Of a stretch of DNA of 64,000 nucleotides, positions 1 through 8,290 are shown one piece after another (position 1 is the first letter of the stretch; every line of letters starts with the position of its first letter). The translations under genes were made by a program, and so were the position numbers. Location of the stretch: positions 248,001 through 312,000 of the forward strand of contig NZ_FYAU01000036.1 in NCBI RefSeq assembly GCF_900185725.1, written 5' to 3'. This stretch comes from Stappia sp. TSB10P1A. GTDB lineage: Bacteria; Pseudomonadota; Alphaproteobacteria; Rhizobiales; Stappiaceae. The notes under the pieces were generated by a model, which made no database searches, was not told the DNA's origin, and saw only the letters and a list, made by a program, of their open reading frames with translations.

Positions 1-2
1 TG

Positions 3-884
3 TCGCTGCGCGCTGTGCCGGAGAGGCTCTGCGTCGTCGGCGGCGGCTATATCGGCCTGGAGATCGGCACGGCCTTCGCCAAGCTCGGCGCCAAGGTCAC
101 CGTGGTGGAGGCGGCCGAGCGGATCCTGCCGCAATACGACAGCGCCCTCACCCGCCCCGTCCTCAAGTCGCTGCAGGCGCTCGGCATCGAGGTGATGCTG
201 GCGACCAAGGCGAAGGGGCTCGGCGACAAGGGGCTGCTGGTTGAGACCGCCGAGGGCAGTGAGCGCGAGATCGCCGCCGACAAGGTGCTGGTCACCGTCG
301 GCCGCCGTCCGCGCTCCGACAGCGCCAACATCGCCAGCCTGGGGCTGGCCACCGACGGGCCGTTCCTGCGCGTCGACGACCGCTGCCGCACCTCGATGCA
401 GGGCGTCTTCGCCGTCGGCGACGTCACCGGCGAGCCGATGCTCGCGCATCGCGCCATGGCGCAGGGCGAGATGGTGGCCGAGATCATCGCCGGCCACACG
501 CGCAGCTGGGACAAGCGCTGCATCCCGGCGGTGTGCTTCACCGATCCGGAGATCGTCACCTGCGGCCTGTCGCCAGACGAGGCGAAGGCACAGGGTGGGG
601 CGGTGACGACGGGGCAGTTCCCCTTCGCCGCCAATGGCCGCGCCATGACGATGGAGGCCGAGGACGGCTTCGTGCGCGTCGTCGCGCGCAAGGAGGACGG
701 GCTGATCCTCGGGTTGCAGGCGGTCGGCCGCGGCGTTTCGGAACTCTCTGCGGCGTTCTCCATCGCCATCGAGATGGGCGCGCGGATCGACGATATCGGC
801 GCGGTGATCCACGCCCACCCGACCCAGAGCGAGGGCCTGCAGGAAGCCTGCCTCGCCGCGCTCGGCCACGCGCTGCACATCTGA
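3..884 (+). CDS. lpdA: Dihydrolipoyl dehydrogenase, C-terminal part (5' truncated)
   Basis: The frame is open from the left edge, so the true start lies outside the window. It encodes the last ~290 residues of a flavoprotein disulfide reductase. Visible are the NAD-binding glycine motif (GGGYIGLEIG), the FAD-contacting segment VFAVGDV, and the C-terminal HAHPTQSE motif, whose His and Glu form the active-site pair of dihydrolipoyl dehydrogenases. The family reoxidises lipoamide in 2-oxoacid dehydrogenase and glycine cleavage complexes in the cytoplasm. The redox-active CxxxxC disulfide would lie in the missing N-terminal part. Its 2-oxoacid dehydrogenase partners must lie upstream of the window. 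A hairpin terminator follows ~60 bases after the stop. Other members of the family (mercuric or glutathione reductases) are less likely because of the HAHPTxSE signature. Confidence 0.9.
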   Translation, partial: SLRAVPERLCVVGGGYIGLEIGTAFAKLGAKVTVVEAAERILPQYDSALTRPVLKSLQALGIEVMLATKAKGLGDKGLLVETAEGSEREIAADKVLVTVGRRPRSDSANIASLGLATDGPFLRVDDRCRTSMQGVFAVGDVTGEPMLAHRAMAQGEMVAEIIAGHTRSWDKRCIPAVCFTDPEIVTCGLSPDEAKAQGGAVTTGQFPFAANGRAMTMEAEDGFVRVVARKEDGLILGLQAVGRGVSELSAAFSIAIEMGARIDDIGAVIHAHPTQSEGLQEACLAALGHALHI

Positions 885-942
885 CGAGGCGGCGGGCTGT
901 CCGGTAGGACGCCCCTTCTCCGGCTTCGTCCTTGCGGATACG

Positions 943-979
943 AAAATGGCCCGCGCCCCTCTCGGGACGCGGGCCTTTT
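943..979 (+). terminator. Intrinsic terminator after lpdA
   Basis: GGCCCGCG (948-955) pairs with CGCGGGCC (968-975) and is followed by TTTT. It lies between lpdA (plus strand) and the end of the converging dehydrogenase gene. Confidence 0.7.
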
Positions 980-1101
980 CTGCGGCGGGACGGACGGAGC
1001 GGCGGAACCTGCGGCGCGGTTCCGTGACGCCCCTCCCGGCTCGTCGCGATCCGCCGGCCCGCATCTTGCCGGTCCGGCGGGGGAGCTCGTGTGCCGGCGG
1101 T

Positions 1102-1881
1102 CTAAATACCGGCCGACAGAAACCCTCCATCGACCACCAGAATCTCGCCGGTGACGAAGCTGGCGGCCGGCGACAGCATGAAGCCGATGGCCTCGGCCAC
1201 CTCTTCCGGCGCGCCGTAGCGGCGCTGCGGGATGCGGCTGATCCAGGCGTTGCGGGCGGCATCGCTGTGCAGCCCGTCGAGCAGCGGCGTGCTGATCGGC
1301 CCCGGCGCGACCGCGTTGACGCGAATGCCGAGCGGGGCGAGCTCACCAGCCATCACCTTGGTCATCGTCACCACCGCGCCCTTGGAGGCGCCATAGGCGG
1401 TGCGCAGCGAATTGCCGATCAGGCCCGACACGGAGGCGATGTTGACGACGGCGGCATCCGGCTCGCGCTCGGCCGCCACGAAGGCACGCACGGCGAGGAA
1501 GGTCCCGACCACGTTGACGTCGAGCACGGTGCGCATCAGCTCCGCATCGGTCTCGCGGAAGGGCACCGCGCGGGCGATGCCGGCGGAATTGACCAGGCCG
1601 GCGAGCGGTCGGCCGAAGCGCTCCTGGATGCCCTCGAAGGCGAGTTGCAAACTGCCCTCGTCGCGGATATCGGCGCGGGCGCCGAACAGGCGGTCGGACG
1701 CGCCCGCGAACTCGGCGGAGAGGTCGGCGATCGCCTTGTCGAGCGCCTCGCGCGACATGTCGAGCAGCGCCACTTCCGCGCCGCGGGCCAGCAGCCAGCG
1801 GGCGGTCGCAAGGCCGATGCCGGACGCCCCGCCGGTGACGATATAGCAGCGGTCCTCCAGCGACCGGATTGCAAGTGTCAT
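1102..1881 (-). CDS. SDR-family NAD(P)-dependent oxidoreductase
   Basis: A 259-residue classical short-chain dehydrogenase. The cofactor motif TGGASGIG lies near residues 16-23, and the catalytic Ser and the YGASK Tyr-Lys pair lie in the middle of the chain. The C-terminus VTGEILVVDGGF is typical of the FabG/3-hydroxyacyl dehydrogenase-like branch. It is the last gene of a five-gene minus-strand operon (thiolase, CoA ligase, two DUF296 proteins, SDR), only 4 bases after the preceding stop. In this setting it probably oxidises or reduces a hydroxyl/keto group of a CoA-linked or free acid intermediate. The exact substrate cannot be read from the sequence. Confidence 0.85.
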   Translation of the reverse strand: MTLAIRSLEDRCYIVTGGASGIGLATARWLLARGAEVALLDMSREALDKAIADLSAEFAGASDRLFGARADIRDEGSLQLAFEGIQERFGRPLAGLVNSAGIARAVPFRETDAELMRTVLDVNVVGTFLAVRAFVAAEREPDAAVVNIASVSGLIGNSLRTAYGASKGAVVTMTKVMAGELAPLGIRVNAVAPGPISTPLLDGLHSDAARNAWISRIPQRRYGAPEEVAEAIGFMLSPAASFVTGEILVVDGGFLSAGI

Positions 1882-1885
1882 ACGC

Positions 1886-2413
1886 TCATGTCTCCCAGTT
1901 CCCCATGCGTTCGCCCCCCATACGTTCGGCCCCCATGCGGGCGGCCTGCGCCTCGCCGGCCGCCACCGTTCTCGCCAAGACTGTGTCCGCCAGTTCCGTT
2001 TCGCCAGGATGACAGGACCGTGCGCCGTCCGGCAGCCACTCTTCCAGCACCAGTTCGAAGGTCACGCAGACCGGATTGTGGCCGGAGACGAAGCGGCCGC
2101 CGCTGATCGCGCCGTTCGGCTCGGCAAGCACGCCGTGCAGCACCGCGACCGGCGTGCCGTCCGCATCCGCCTCGACCATGCCGCTCATGCCGATCACCTC
2201 CACCGCCGGGCCGCGCACCACCTTGATATGGCCGGAGGAAAAGGCGACGCAGGCATCGGTCAGACTGCCGAGCCCGGCGCGCAGGAAACAATGGGCGAGC
2301 CCCTCGCTGAGGCAGATCTTCTCGACCGCCTGGACGAGATCCTCGTTGGGGTGGACGCGGGCATAGACCGTGCGGCCGGTGCGGCCGCTGACAAGCATCA
2401 CCTCTGCGCTCAT
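1886..2413 (-). CDS. DUF296/PCC-domain protein (second copy)
   Basis: A 175-residue protein that looks like a PPC/PCC (DUF296) domain, the small fold shared by plant AT-hook proteins and prokaryotic proteins of unknown function. The family pattern can be seen in FLRAGLGSLTDA, in VLHGVLAEPNGAISGG and in the following GH. The usual LHxH metal-binding motif of the neighbouring paralogue is reduced here to a single LH. The C-terminus is Met/Gly-rich (repeated ERMG). Its ATG overlaps the stop of the upstream DUF296 gene as ATGA, so the two are translationally coupled. They may form a hetero-oligomer, because characterised PCC proteins are trimers. Function unknown. Confidence 0.7.
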   Translation of the reverse strand: MSAEVMLVSGRTGRTVYARVHPNEDLVQAVEKICLSEGLAHCFLRAGLGSLTDACVAFSSGHIKVVRGPAVEVIGMSGMVEADADGTPVAVLHGVLAEPNGAISGGRFVSGHNPVCVTFELVLEEWLPDGARSCHPGETELADTVLARTVAAGEAQAARMGAERMGGERMGNWET

Positions 2414-3006
2414 TGTCCCCCTCCTGAACGATCCAGCGGCCGGAACAGGGTGTGGTTGGTCTCCGCGTCGGGAAGCTGGCGGATGTCGAACCCGTCGAAC
2501 ACCGTCATGCGGACCCGAACGCCCTCGCCGCCGATGCGGCTGGCGGCCGTGTCGAGATGGCCGCCGAACACCCGGCCCTCATGCGGTTCGGCGAACCAGG
2601 CATGGCAATGCAGCAGCGGCGCGCCGTCGGCGCCAATGCCCAGCGTCGCCGCCCCGCCGAAGAGGCGAACAGTGCCGGCGTCCCGCATCGGCGTGTAGGT
2701 CACCACCCGCGCGCCGCCGGGATCGGGTGCGGCAAGGCAGTAGATGCAGGGCTCCAGCGCCCCCGACAGCAGCTCGAAGGCGGCCGGCCGCCACTCCCCG
2801 CCGGTTGCCGCGCGCATCGCCGCCACGAACGCCTCGACCAGCGGCGCGCCGGGGGCAAGGCGCACCAGACTGGAGCGCGCGCCCTGCCTGGCATCGCGGC
2901 CGAGGGTGATCCGTTCCCGCGCCACCGGCCCCGGCTGGCGCAGCAGGCGCGCGGCGGCGGGAAGGCCCCGGGTAAGTCCAGGAGCAAGACCGGCGGGCGC
3001 CCTCAC
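2410..3006 (-). CDS. DUF296/PCC-domain protein (first copy)
   Basis: A 198-residue protein from a GTG start at 3006 that overlaps the TGA of the ligase gene (GTGA). I chose this start because upstream codons in this frame lie inside the ligase. The domain spans about residues 50-185 and contains LLHCHAWFAEPHEGRVFGGH. Its three His residues sit where PCC-domain structures bind a metal. The final gene overlap with the second copy is ATGA. The role is unknown. The setting between a CoA ligase and a dehydrogenase argues for an enzyme or metabolite-binding function rather than DNA binding. Confidence 0.7.
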   Translation of the reverse strand: MRAPAGLAPGLTRGLPAAARLLRQPGPVARERITLGRDARQGARSSLVRLAPGAPLVEAFVAAMRAATGGEWRPAAFELLSGALEPCIYCLAAPDPGGARVVTYTPMRDAGTVRLFGGAATLGIGADGAPLLHCHAWFAEPHEGRVFGGHLDTAASRIGGEGVRVRMTVFDGFDIRQLPDAETNHTLFRPLDRSGGGQ

Positions 3007-4613
3007 CTCGCCCCCTCCAGAACCGGCGCTTCGGCAAGTCGGCTTTCCAGCAGCTCGCGCACGGTCTTCTTGGTGATCTTGCCGTAGCCGGAGCGCGGCA
3101 GCGCGTCGAAGACGACGAAGCGCTTGGGGATCTTGTAGCCGGCGATGCGGGTCGCAAGATCGGCCTTGAGCTGCTCCGGCGTGATCTCGGCGCCCGGCTG
3201 CAGCACGATGGCGGCAACGCCGACCTCGCCCCATTTCTCGTCCGGCATGCCGACGACGCAGGCCTCGGCGATGGCCGGATGGGCGACCAGCTTTTCCTCG
3301 ATCTCCAGCGGATAGATGTTGGAGCCGCCGGAGATGAACATGTCCGAGGCGCGCCCGGTGATGAACAGGAAGCCGTTCTCGTCGAAATGGCCGATGTCGC
3401 CGGTGCGGAACCAGCCGTCGCGGAAGGCCTCCGCATTGGCCTTCTCGTTGCGGTAGTAACCGTTGAACACCGCCGGGCCGATGACGCAGATCTCGCCGTT
3501 TTCCAGCGGCGGCAGCGGTTTGCCGTCCATGTCCTGGATCTCGATCTGCATGCCGGTGCGGGCATAGCCGCAGGTGCCGACGCGCACGCCCGGCCCATCT
3601 TCCGGGTCGTGCAGATGCGGCGGCAGCACGGTGATGTTGCCGGTCACCTCGCCAAGGCCGAAATACTGCACCAGGCAGCGGCCGAGCTTGCGCAGGGCCG
3701 TCTTCTGGTGCTCGCGCAGCATCGGCGCGCCGGCATAGATGACATGGCGCAGCGAGGAGTGGTCGTAGCGGTCCACCGCCGGGTCGCTGACCAGCGCGGT
3801 CAGGATGCTCGGCACGGTGAACATGTTGGAGACGCGGTGGCGCTCGATCAGGCGGAACGCCTCGTCGGCATCGAGGCTGCGCGAGGCGGTCAGCACGGTG
3901 GTGACGCAGCGCGCCACCTGGATGAGCTGGTGAATGCCGGCGCCATGCGACAGCGGCGCGACGACCAGCGAGGCATCCTCCGAGGTGGTGCCCGGCATCA
4001 GGTCGGCGAGATGATTGGTGATGACGAAAGCCATCTGCCCGTGGGCGAGCACCGCCGCTTTCGGCTTGCCGGTGCTGCCGGAGGTGAAGAAGAACCAGCA
4101 GGGATCATCCCGCTCGACGGGCGCTGCCCGCAAGGGCGCGCCGCGCCCCGCCGCCACCAGATCGGCATGGACATGCTCGCCGTCGCGCCCCTCGCCGATG
4201 CAGATGACGATCCGCGCCCCGGCGTCCCGCGCCGCATCGGCATGGGCGGCGAATTCCGGCTCGTAGATGATGGCTTTCGCCTGCGAGGAACTGGCGATAT
4301 GGGCGACGTCGTCCGGCAGAATGCGGAAATTCGTCGGCACCCAGACGGCGCCGAGCTTGAACACCGCGAACATCGTCTCGAACATCTCGACCGAGTTGCG
4401 CGACTGGACGATGACCTTGTCGCCGAAGCCGAGGCCGAGCCCGGCAAGCGCACGGGCGAAGGCATCGACGCGGGCATTCATCTGCGCCCAGGTCACGCTG
4501 CGCTCGCCATGCACCACCGCCAGCCGCTCCGGATGGCGGCGGGCGGCCTCGGTGAGCAGGTCGCCGAGGTTCATCACCCGGTTGGACATGCGCTCGGCGC
4601 CTTCCACCCTCAT
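3003..4613 (-). CDS. AMP-dependent acyl-CoA synthetase (ANL superfamily)
   Basis: A 536-residue acid-CoA ligase. Start ATG 4613 overlaps the thiolase stop as ATGA. The longer open frame to 4721 runs inside the thiolase gene and is rejected. The P-loop-like motif TSGSTGKPKA lies near residue 185, YFGLGEVTG stands where the YGxTE motif belongs, WFRTGDIG follows, and the C-terminal SGYGKITK holds the Lys that works in adenylation. It should convert a carboxylic acid, ATP and CoA to acyl-CoA, AMP and pyrophosphate in the cytoplasm. Its partners, a thiolase and an SDR, suggest that it activates the entry substrate or an intermediate of a short degradation route. Chain length or ring preference cannot be inferred. 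Confidence 0.85.
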   Translation of the reverse strand: MRVEGAERMSNRVMNLGDLLTEAARRHPERLAVVHGERSVTWAQMNARVDAFARALAGLGLGFGDKVIVQSRNSVEMFETMFAVFKLGAVWVPTNFRILPDDVAHIASSSQAKAIIYEPEFAAHADAARDAGARIVICIGEGRDGEHVHADLVAAGRGAPLRAAPVERDDPCWFFFTSGSTGKPKAAVLAHGQMAFVITNHLADLMPGTTSEDASLVVAPLSHGAGIHQLIQVARCVTTVLTASRSLDADEAFRLIERHRVSNMFTVPSILTALVSDPAVDRYDHSSLRHVIYAGAPMLREHQKTALRKLGRCLVQYFGLGEVTGNITVLPPHLHDPEDGPGVRVGTCGYARTGMQIEIQDMDGKPLPPLENGEICVIGPAVFNGYYRNEKANAEAFRDGWFRTGDIGHFDENGFLFITGRASDMFISGGSNIYPLEIEEKLVAHPAIAEACVVGMPDEKWGEVGVAAIVLQPGAEITPEQLKADLATRIAGYKIPKRFVVFDALPRSGYGKITKKTVRELLESRLAEAPVLEGAR

Positions 4614-5779
4614 TTCAGCCGCTCCAGGATCGAGACATAGTTGGCGACGGCGGCGCCGCCCATGTTGAAGACGCCGGCAAGCTCCGCGCGGGGAAGCTGC
4701 ATGTCGCCGGCCTCGCCGCAAAGCTGCATCGCCGCCATCACATGCTGCGAGACGCCGGTGGCGCCGATCGGATGGCCCTTCGACTTCAGCCCGCCGGAGG
4801 GGTTCACCGGCAGGCGGCCGCCGAAGGCGGAAATGCCCTCGTCGATGATCCGGTGGCCCTCGCCCTCGCGCGCCAGACCCATCGCCTCATATTCCAGCAG
4901 TTCGGCGATGGTGAAACAGTCATGGGTCTCGACGAAGGAGAGATCGGCGACGCCGACCTTGGCCCGCTCATAGGCGGAATTCCAAGCCCGTGCAGCGCCT
5001 TCGAAGGATGTCTTCGAGCGGCGGCTGAGCGGCAGGAAGTCGTTCACATGCTCGGCGGCGCGGAAATACACCGCGCGCGGGGCGGTGGTCAGCGCGGTGT
5101 CGGTGTCGGCGATCACCATCGCCGCCGCCCCGTCGGAGATGAGCGAACAGTCGGTGCGGCGCAGCGGGCCGGCGACGATCGGGTTCTTCTCCGAGACCTC
5201 GTTGCAGAAGTCGAAGTCGAACGGCTTGCGCATATGGGCGTAAGGATTGGCCATGCCGTTGGCGTGGTTCTTGGCGGCGATCCGGGCAAGGCTGGCGCGC
5301 CGGTCGCCATGGGCCTGGAAATAGGCCTGGGCGATGTTGGCGAAGACGCCGGCAAAGCCGCCCTCCACCTCCGCCTCCTCCTTGCGATAGGAGGCGCCGA
5401 GCAGGATGTCGCCGACCTCGGGCGTCGGCGTCGCGGTCATCTTCTCGACGCCGACGACCAGCACGCGGCGGGCGCGGCCGCTCTCGATCTGGCGGAGGCC
5501 GGCATGGATCGCGGCCGAGCCGGTGGCGCAGGCGTTTTCCACCCGCGTTGCCGGGGTGAAGCGCAGCTCCGGCACCGCGAGGGCGACCAGCGAGGCCTGG
5601 AAATCCTGTTTCGCAAAGCCATTGTTGAAGGTGCCGAGGAAGATCGCGTCGATCTCCGAGGGACCGACATCAGCATGCCGGAGACAGTCGCCGACGACTT
5701 CGGCAATCAGCTCCTCCGCCCCTGCCGCATCCGATTTGCCGAACCTGGAATGGGCCCAGCCGATCATGCAGGCTGCCAT
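4610..5779 (-). CDS. Thiolase-family acetyltransferase (SCP-x/non-canonical type)
   Basis: A 389-residue thiolase-fold protein and the first gene of the operon. Cys84 in ENACATGSAA is the nucleophile position, and GHPIGATG near the C-terminus supplies the catalytic His. The second Cys motif of classical thiolases is replaced by a FNMGGAAVANY segment. This is typical of the SCP-x/lipid-transfer-like branch, which often works with a separate DUF35 partner (none is seen here). It would cleave a 3-oxoacyl-CoA or catalyse the reverse Claisen condensation. A divergent Lrp/AsnC regulator starts 135 bases away and probably controls the operon. Confidence 0.85.
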   Translation of the reverse strand: MAACMIGWAHSRFGKSDAAGAEELIAEVVGDCLRHADVGPSEIDAIFLGTFNNGFAKQDFQASLVALAVPELRFTPATRVENACATGSAAIHAGLRQIESGRARRVLVVGVEKMTATPTPEVGDILLGASYRKEEAEVEGGFAGVFANIAQAYFQAHGDRRASLARIAAKNHANGMANPYAHMRKPFDFDFCNEVSEKNPIVAGPLRRTDCSLISDGAAAMVIADTDTALTTAPRAVYFRAAEHVNDFLPLSRRSKTSFEGAARAWNSAYERAKVGVADLSFVETHDCFTIAELLEYEAMGLAREGEGHRIIDEGISAFGGRLPVNPSGGLKSKGHPIGATGVSQHVMAAMQLCGEAGDMQLPRAELAGVFNMGGAAVANYVSILERLK

Positions 5780-5821
5780 CGCGCTCCTCCCTGCGACATT
5801 TCACCAGCATCTTCACTATAG

Positions 5822-5837
5822 AGCCGGAATTCCGGCT
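5822..5837. promoter_or_regulatory. 16-base perfect palindrome between thiolase and Lrp genes
   Basis: AGCCGGAATTCCGGCT is its own reverse complement. It sits in the 135-base divergent spacer, where an Lrp/AsnC regulator would normally bind to control both itself and the thiolase operon. That this protein binds it is inference. Confidence 0.5.
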
Positions 5838-5841
5838 GATC

Positions 5842-5869
5842 TTGTCTTTTTGAGCCGCCCGAATAGACT
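5842..5869 (+). promoter_or_regulatory. Possible sigma-70 promoter for the Lrp-family gene
   Basis: TTGTCT (5842-5847) and TAGACT (5864-5869) are separated by 16 bases, directly beside the 16-base palindrome and about 45 bases ahead of the ATG at 5915. The match is moderate. Confidence 0.3.
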
Positions 5870-5914
5870 ATCGCGCATGAAACTCGCGCCCTGTCGCGCA
5901 GCCGGAGCTGAACC

Positions 5915-6376
5915 ATGCAGCCGCTCGACGATACCGATCTGAAGATCCTCCGCGTGCTGCAGCAGGACGGCTCCCTCTCGGTGACCGAAGTGGCCGAGCG
6001 AGTCGGCCTGTCGCAGTCGCCCTGCTCGCGCCGCATCAACCGGATGATCGAGGACAAGGTCATCCTCGGCCGCTCGATCATCCTCGACCGCCGCAAGCTC
6101 GGTTTCGACGCCACCATCCTGGTGCGGATCAAGCTGTCCGGCCACGGGCGCCAGTCGATCTCGGTGTTCCAGGAAGCGGCGCTGAAGATCCCGGAAATCC
6201 AGGTGGTGCAACTGATGCTCGGCGAGTTCGACTTCAACCTGCGCGTCGTGGTGCGGGACATGGATCACTTCCAGACCCTGTTGCGCGAAAAACTGGTGAT
6301 GCTGCCGGGCCTGCACGAAATCCAGAGTACGGTGATCCTGGAAGAAACCAAATACACCACGCATCTGCCAATATGA
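5915..6376 (+). CDS. Lrp/AsnC-family transcriptional regulator
   Basis: A 153-residue protein of normal Lrp length. The N-terminal helix-turn-helix is at about residues 20-45 (LSVTEVAERVGLSQSPCSRR), followed by the RAM/ligand-binding alpha-beta sandwich, ending STVILEETKYT. The family senses amino acids or related acids and binds as octamers or dimers. It is divergent from the thiolase-ligase-DUF296-SDR operon and is the natural candidate for its local regulator. The ligand is unknown. Confidence 0.88.
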   Translation: MQPLDDTDLKILRVLQQDGSLSVTEVAERVGLSQSPCSRRINRMIEDKVILGRSIILDRRKLGFDATILVRIKLSGHGRQSISVFQEAALKIPEIQVVQLMLGEFDFNLRVVVRDMDHFQTLLREKLVMLPGLHEIQSTVILEETKYTTHLPI

Positions 6377-6522
6377 CTGCCGAATATCGGGCCCCGAACG
6401 CCCGATTAGCCACTTTTAATATTATATATATTGATATCATTATTATAATTGAACTCTGAACAGCAGGGCAATAAGGTCTCTCTACAGGAACGGTGCAGCG
6501 AAACACGCTCCGGAACACCTGC

Positions 6523-6596
6523 GGCCTCGTGGCGGAATGGCGACGCAAGGGATTGCAACTCCCTAAATCCTGGTTCGACTCCAGGCGAGGCCTCCA
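6523..6596 (+). tRNA. tRNA-Cys (GCA)
   Basis: A 74-base cloverleaf. Acceptor GGCCTCG (6523-6529) pairs with CGAGGCC (6586-6592). The anticodon stem AGGGA/TCCCT encloses TTGCAAC, with anticodon GCA. The T-arm is CCTGG-TTCGACT-CCAGG. Discriminator T and an encoded CCA end follow; U73 is usual for tRNA-Cys. An AT-rich stretch (about 6410-6455) precedes it. It marks the left edge of the biosynthetic locus. Confidence 0.95.
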
Positions 6597-6650
6597 CTCC
6601 CTTCCCTTGCAACGATCTCCTTGCACAGCTCTCCCTGCGATGATCCCGGC

Positions 6651-8270
6651 TCAGGCGGGCTGCGGCGTGCGCTCCTCGCAGGCGTCCTCCTGCCGCCGGC
6701 GCAGGGCCTGGCGGTCGATCTTGCCGGTCGAGGTGCGCGGCAGCAGGTCGACTGGCACGAAGCGCTCCGGCACCATGTAGTTGGGCAGCAAGGCGAGGCA
6801 GTGCCGCTTCAGCGCGCGCGCGTCCGGCGCCTCGCGCTCCGCGATGAAACAGGCGGTCAGCGTGCGGGTGCCTTCCGCGTCGAGTTCGTCGATCACCGCG
6901 ACCTCGCTGATGGCGTCGTGGCGCAGCAAGGCCTCCTCGACCTCGCCGATATTGACGCGGAAACCGCGGATCTTCACCTGGGAGTCGCGGCGACCGACAT
7001 AGTGCAGCGTGCCGCCCTCGCCGATGCGCACCAGATCGCCGGTGCGGTAGATCGGATCGGGATAGAGGTCGTGGCGCGGGTCCTGGACGAACTTCGCCGC
7101 CGTCATCGCCGGATCGCCCCAATAGCCCTTCGCCAGCGTCGGTCCACGGGCGCAGAGCTCGCCGACGGCGCCCTCCTCCGACAGCACCTCGCCGGCCTCG
7201 CCCAGCACCAGCACATCCATATGGGCGCAAGGCACGCCGATGGGCAGCGGACCGTCGCCCGGCAGGCCGGTCAGCGCGTGGCAGGTGACGTCGTTGATCT
7301 CCGTCGCGCCATAGATGTTGTGATAGCGCGCCTTCGGCAGGCGGGACATGAGATCGCGCAGTTCCGCCGGCGGATAGGGTTCGCCGGCAAAGAAGATCAG
7401 CCGCAACTGGTCGAATTCCGGACCCGGATCGCCGAGCTGGCGGGCGATCATCCGCAGCACGGACGGGACGGACTGCCATACGGTCACGCGGCTTTCGGCG
7501 ATGAAGCGCACCAGATCCGTCGCCATGAAGGACAGGCCCTGCGGCACCAGATGCACGCAGGCGCCATGCGCCAGCGCCGTCCACACGTCGAACAGCGACA
7601 GGTCGAAATGCAGCGGCGAATGCGAGGCGACCCGGTCCTGTGCCTGAAGCTCGAAATACGCCCCCGCCCAGTCGGAAAAGGCGACGATGGCGCGGTGGCT
7701 GATCATCACGCCCTTGGGGCGGCCGGTCGAGCCGGAGGTGTAGAGGATATAGGCAAGGTCCTCGTCGATGATCTTCGACGGCGGCGGCGCGGCCGCCTCG
7801 CCCCTTTCCTCGCCTTCCGGCTCCAGCATCACCGAAGCGATGCCGCGCGCCTCCGCCGAGAGCACGAGCGGCACGCCGCCCGTCACCAGCACCGGCGGCA
7901 GTTCGCACCCCTCCGCCGCCAGCGCCTCCAGCCGCTTGGCCTTGGTCCCTGAGGAGATCAGCATCGACGGTTCGCAGTCCTGCAGGATGCCGGCAAGCCG
8001 CGGCGCCGGCCCGGTCGGGTCGAGCGGCACGCAGATCGCGTCGGCCATCATCACGCCGAGCAGTGCGCCAACCGCCTCCGGCGACTTGTCGAGCCAGACC
8101 GCGACCCGGTCGTCGCGGCGCACGCCACCGGCATGGAGGGCGCGGGCGATGCGGACGGCAAAGTCCTGCAGCTCCGCCCGCGTCCAGGTCGTGCCCTCGA
8201 AGACGATGGCGGCGGCCTCCGGTGCCTGCCGCGCCAGAGCCTCGAGCAGTCGCGGAATGATGCGCGCCAT
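6651..8270 (-). CDS. Free-standing amino-acid adenylation enzyme (A domain)
   Basis: A 539-residue single-domain NRPS-type adenylation protein from ATG 8270. Core motifs are in order: LYTSGSTGRPKG (A3), HFDLSLFDVW with the Asp that binds a substrate amino group (A4), NIYGATE (A5), YRTGDLV (A7), VKIRGFRVNIGEVE (A8) and the C-terminal TSTGKIDR Lys (A10). No carrier or condensation domain is attached, so it must load a separate carrier, most likely the ACP at 19193. Size and motif style resemble prolyl-AMP ligases of the PltF/RedM/AnaC kind and also DltA. The amino acid is therefore inferred, not read. It is the last gene of the dctPQM-yggS-kinase-like unit. Confidence 0.85.
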   Translation of the reverse strand: MARIIPRLLEALARQAPEAAAIVFEGTTWTRAELQDFAVRIARALHAGGVRRDDRVAVWLDKSPEAVGALLGVMMADAICVPLDPTGPAPRLAGILQDCEPSMLISSGTKAKRLEALAAEGCELPPVLVTGGVPLVLSAEARGIASVMLEPEGEERGEAAAPPPSKIIDEDLAYILYTSGSTGRPKGVMISHRAIVAFSDWAGAYFELQAQDRVASHSPLHFDLSLFDVWTALAHGACVHLVPQGLSFMATDLVRFIAESRVTVWQSVPSVLRMIARQLGDPGPEFDQLRLIFFAGEPYPPAELRDLMSRLPKARYHNIYGATEINDVTCHALTGLPGDGPLPIGVPCAHMDVLVLGEAGEVLSEEGAVGELCARGPTLAKGYWGDPAMTAAKFVQDPRHDLYPDPIYRTGDLVRIGEGGTLHYVGRRDSQVKIRGFRVNIGEVEEALLRHDAISEVAVIDELDAEGTRTLTACFIAEREAPDARALKRHCLALLPNYMVPERFVPVDLLPRTSTGKIDRQALRRRQEDACEERTPQPA

Positions 8271-8290
8271 TGTGGTCGTCTCCTGATTTT

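Noticed and set aside
946-2106. 386-codon plus-strand frame over the SDR gene
   Set aside because: It is antisense to a clear short-chain dehydrogenase and shows no recognisable domain.
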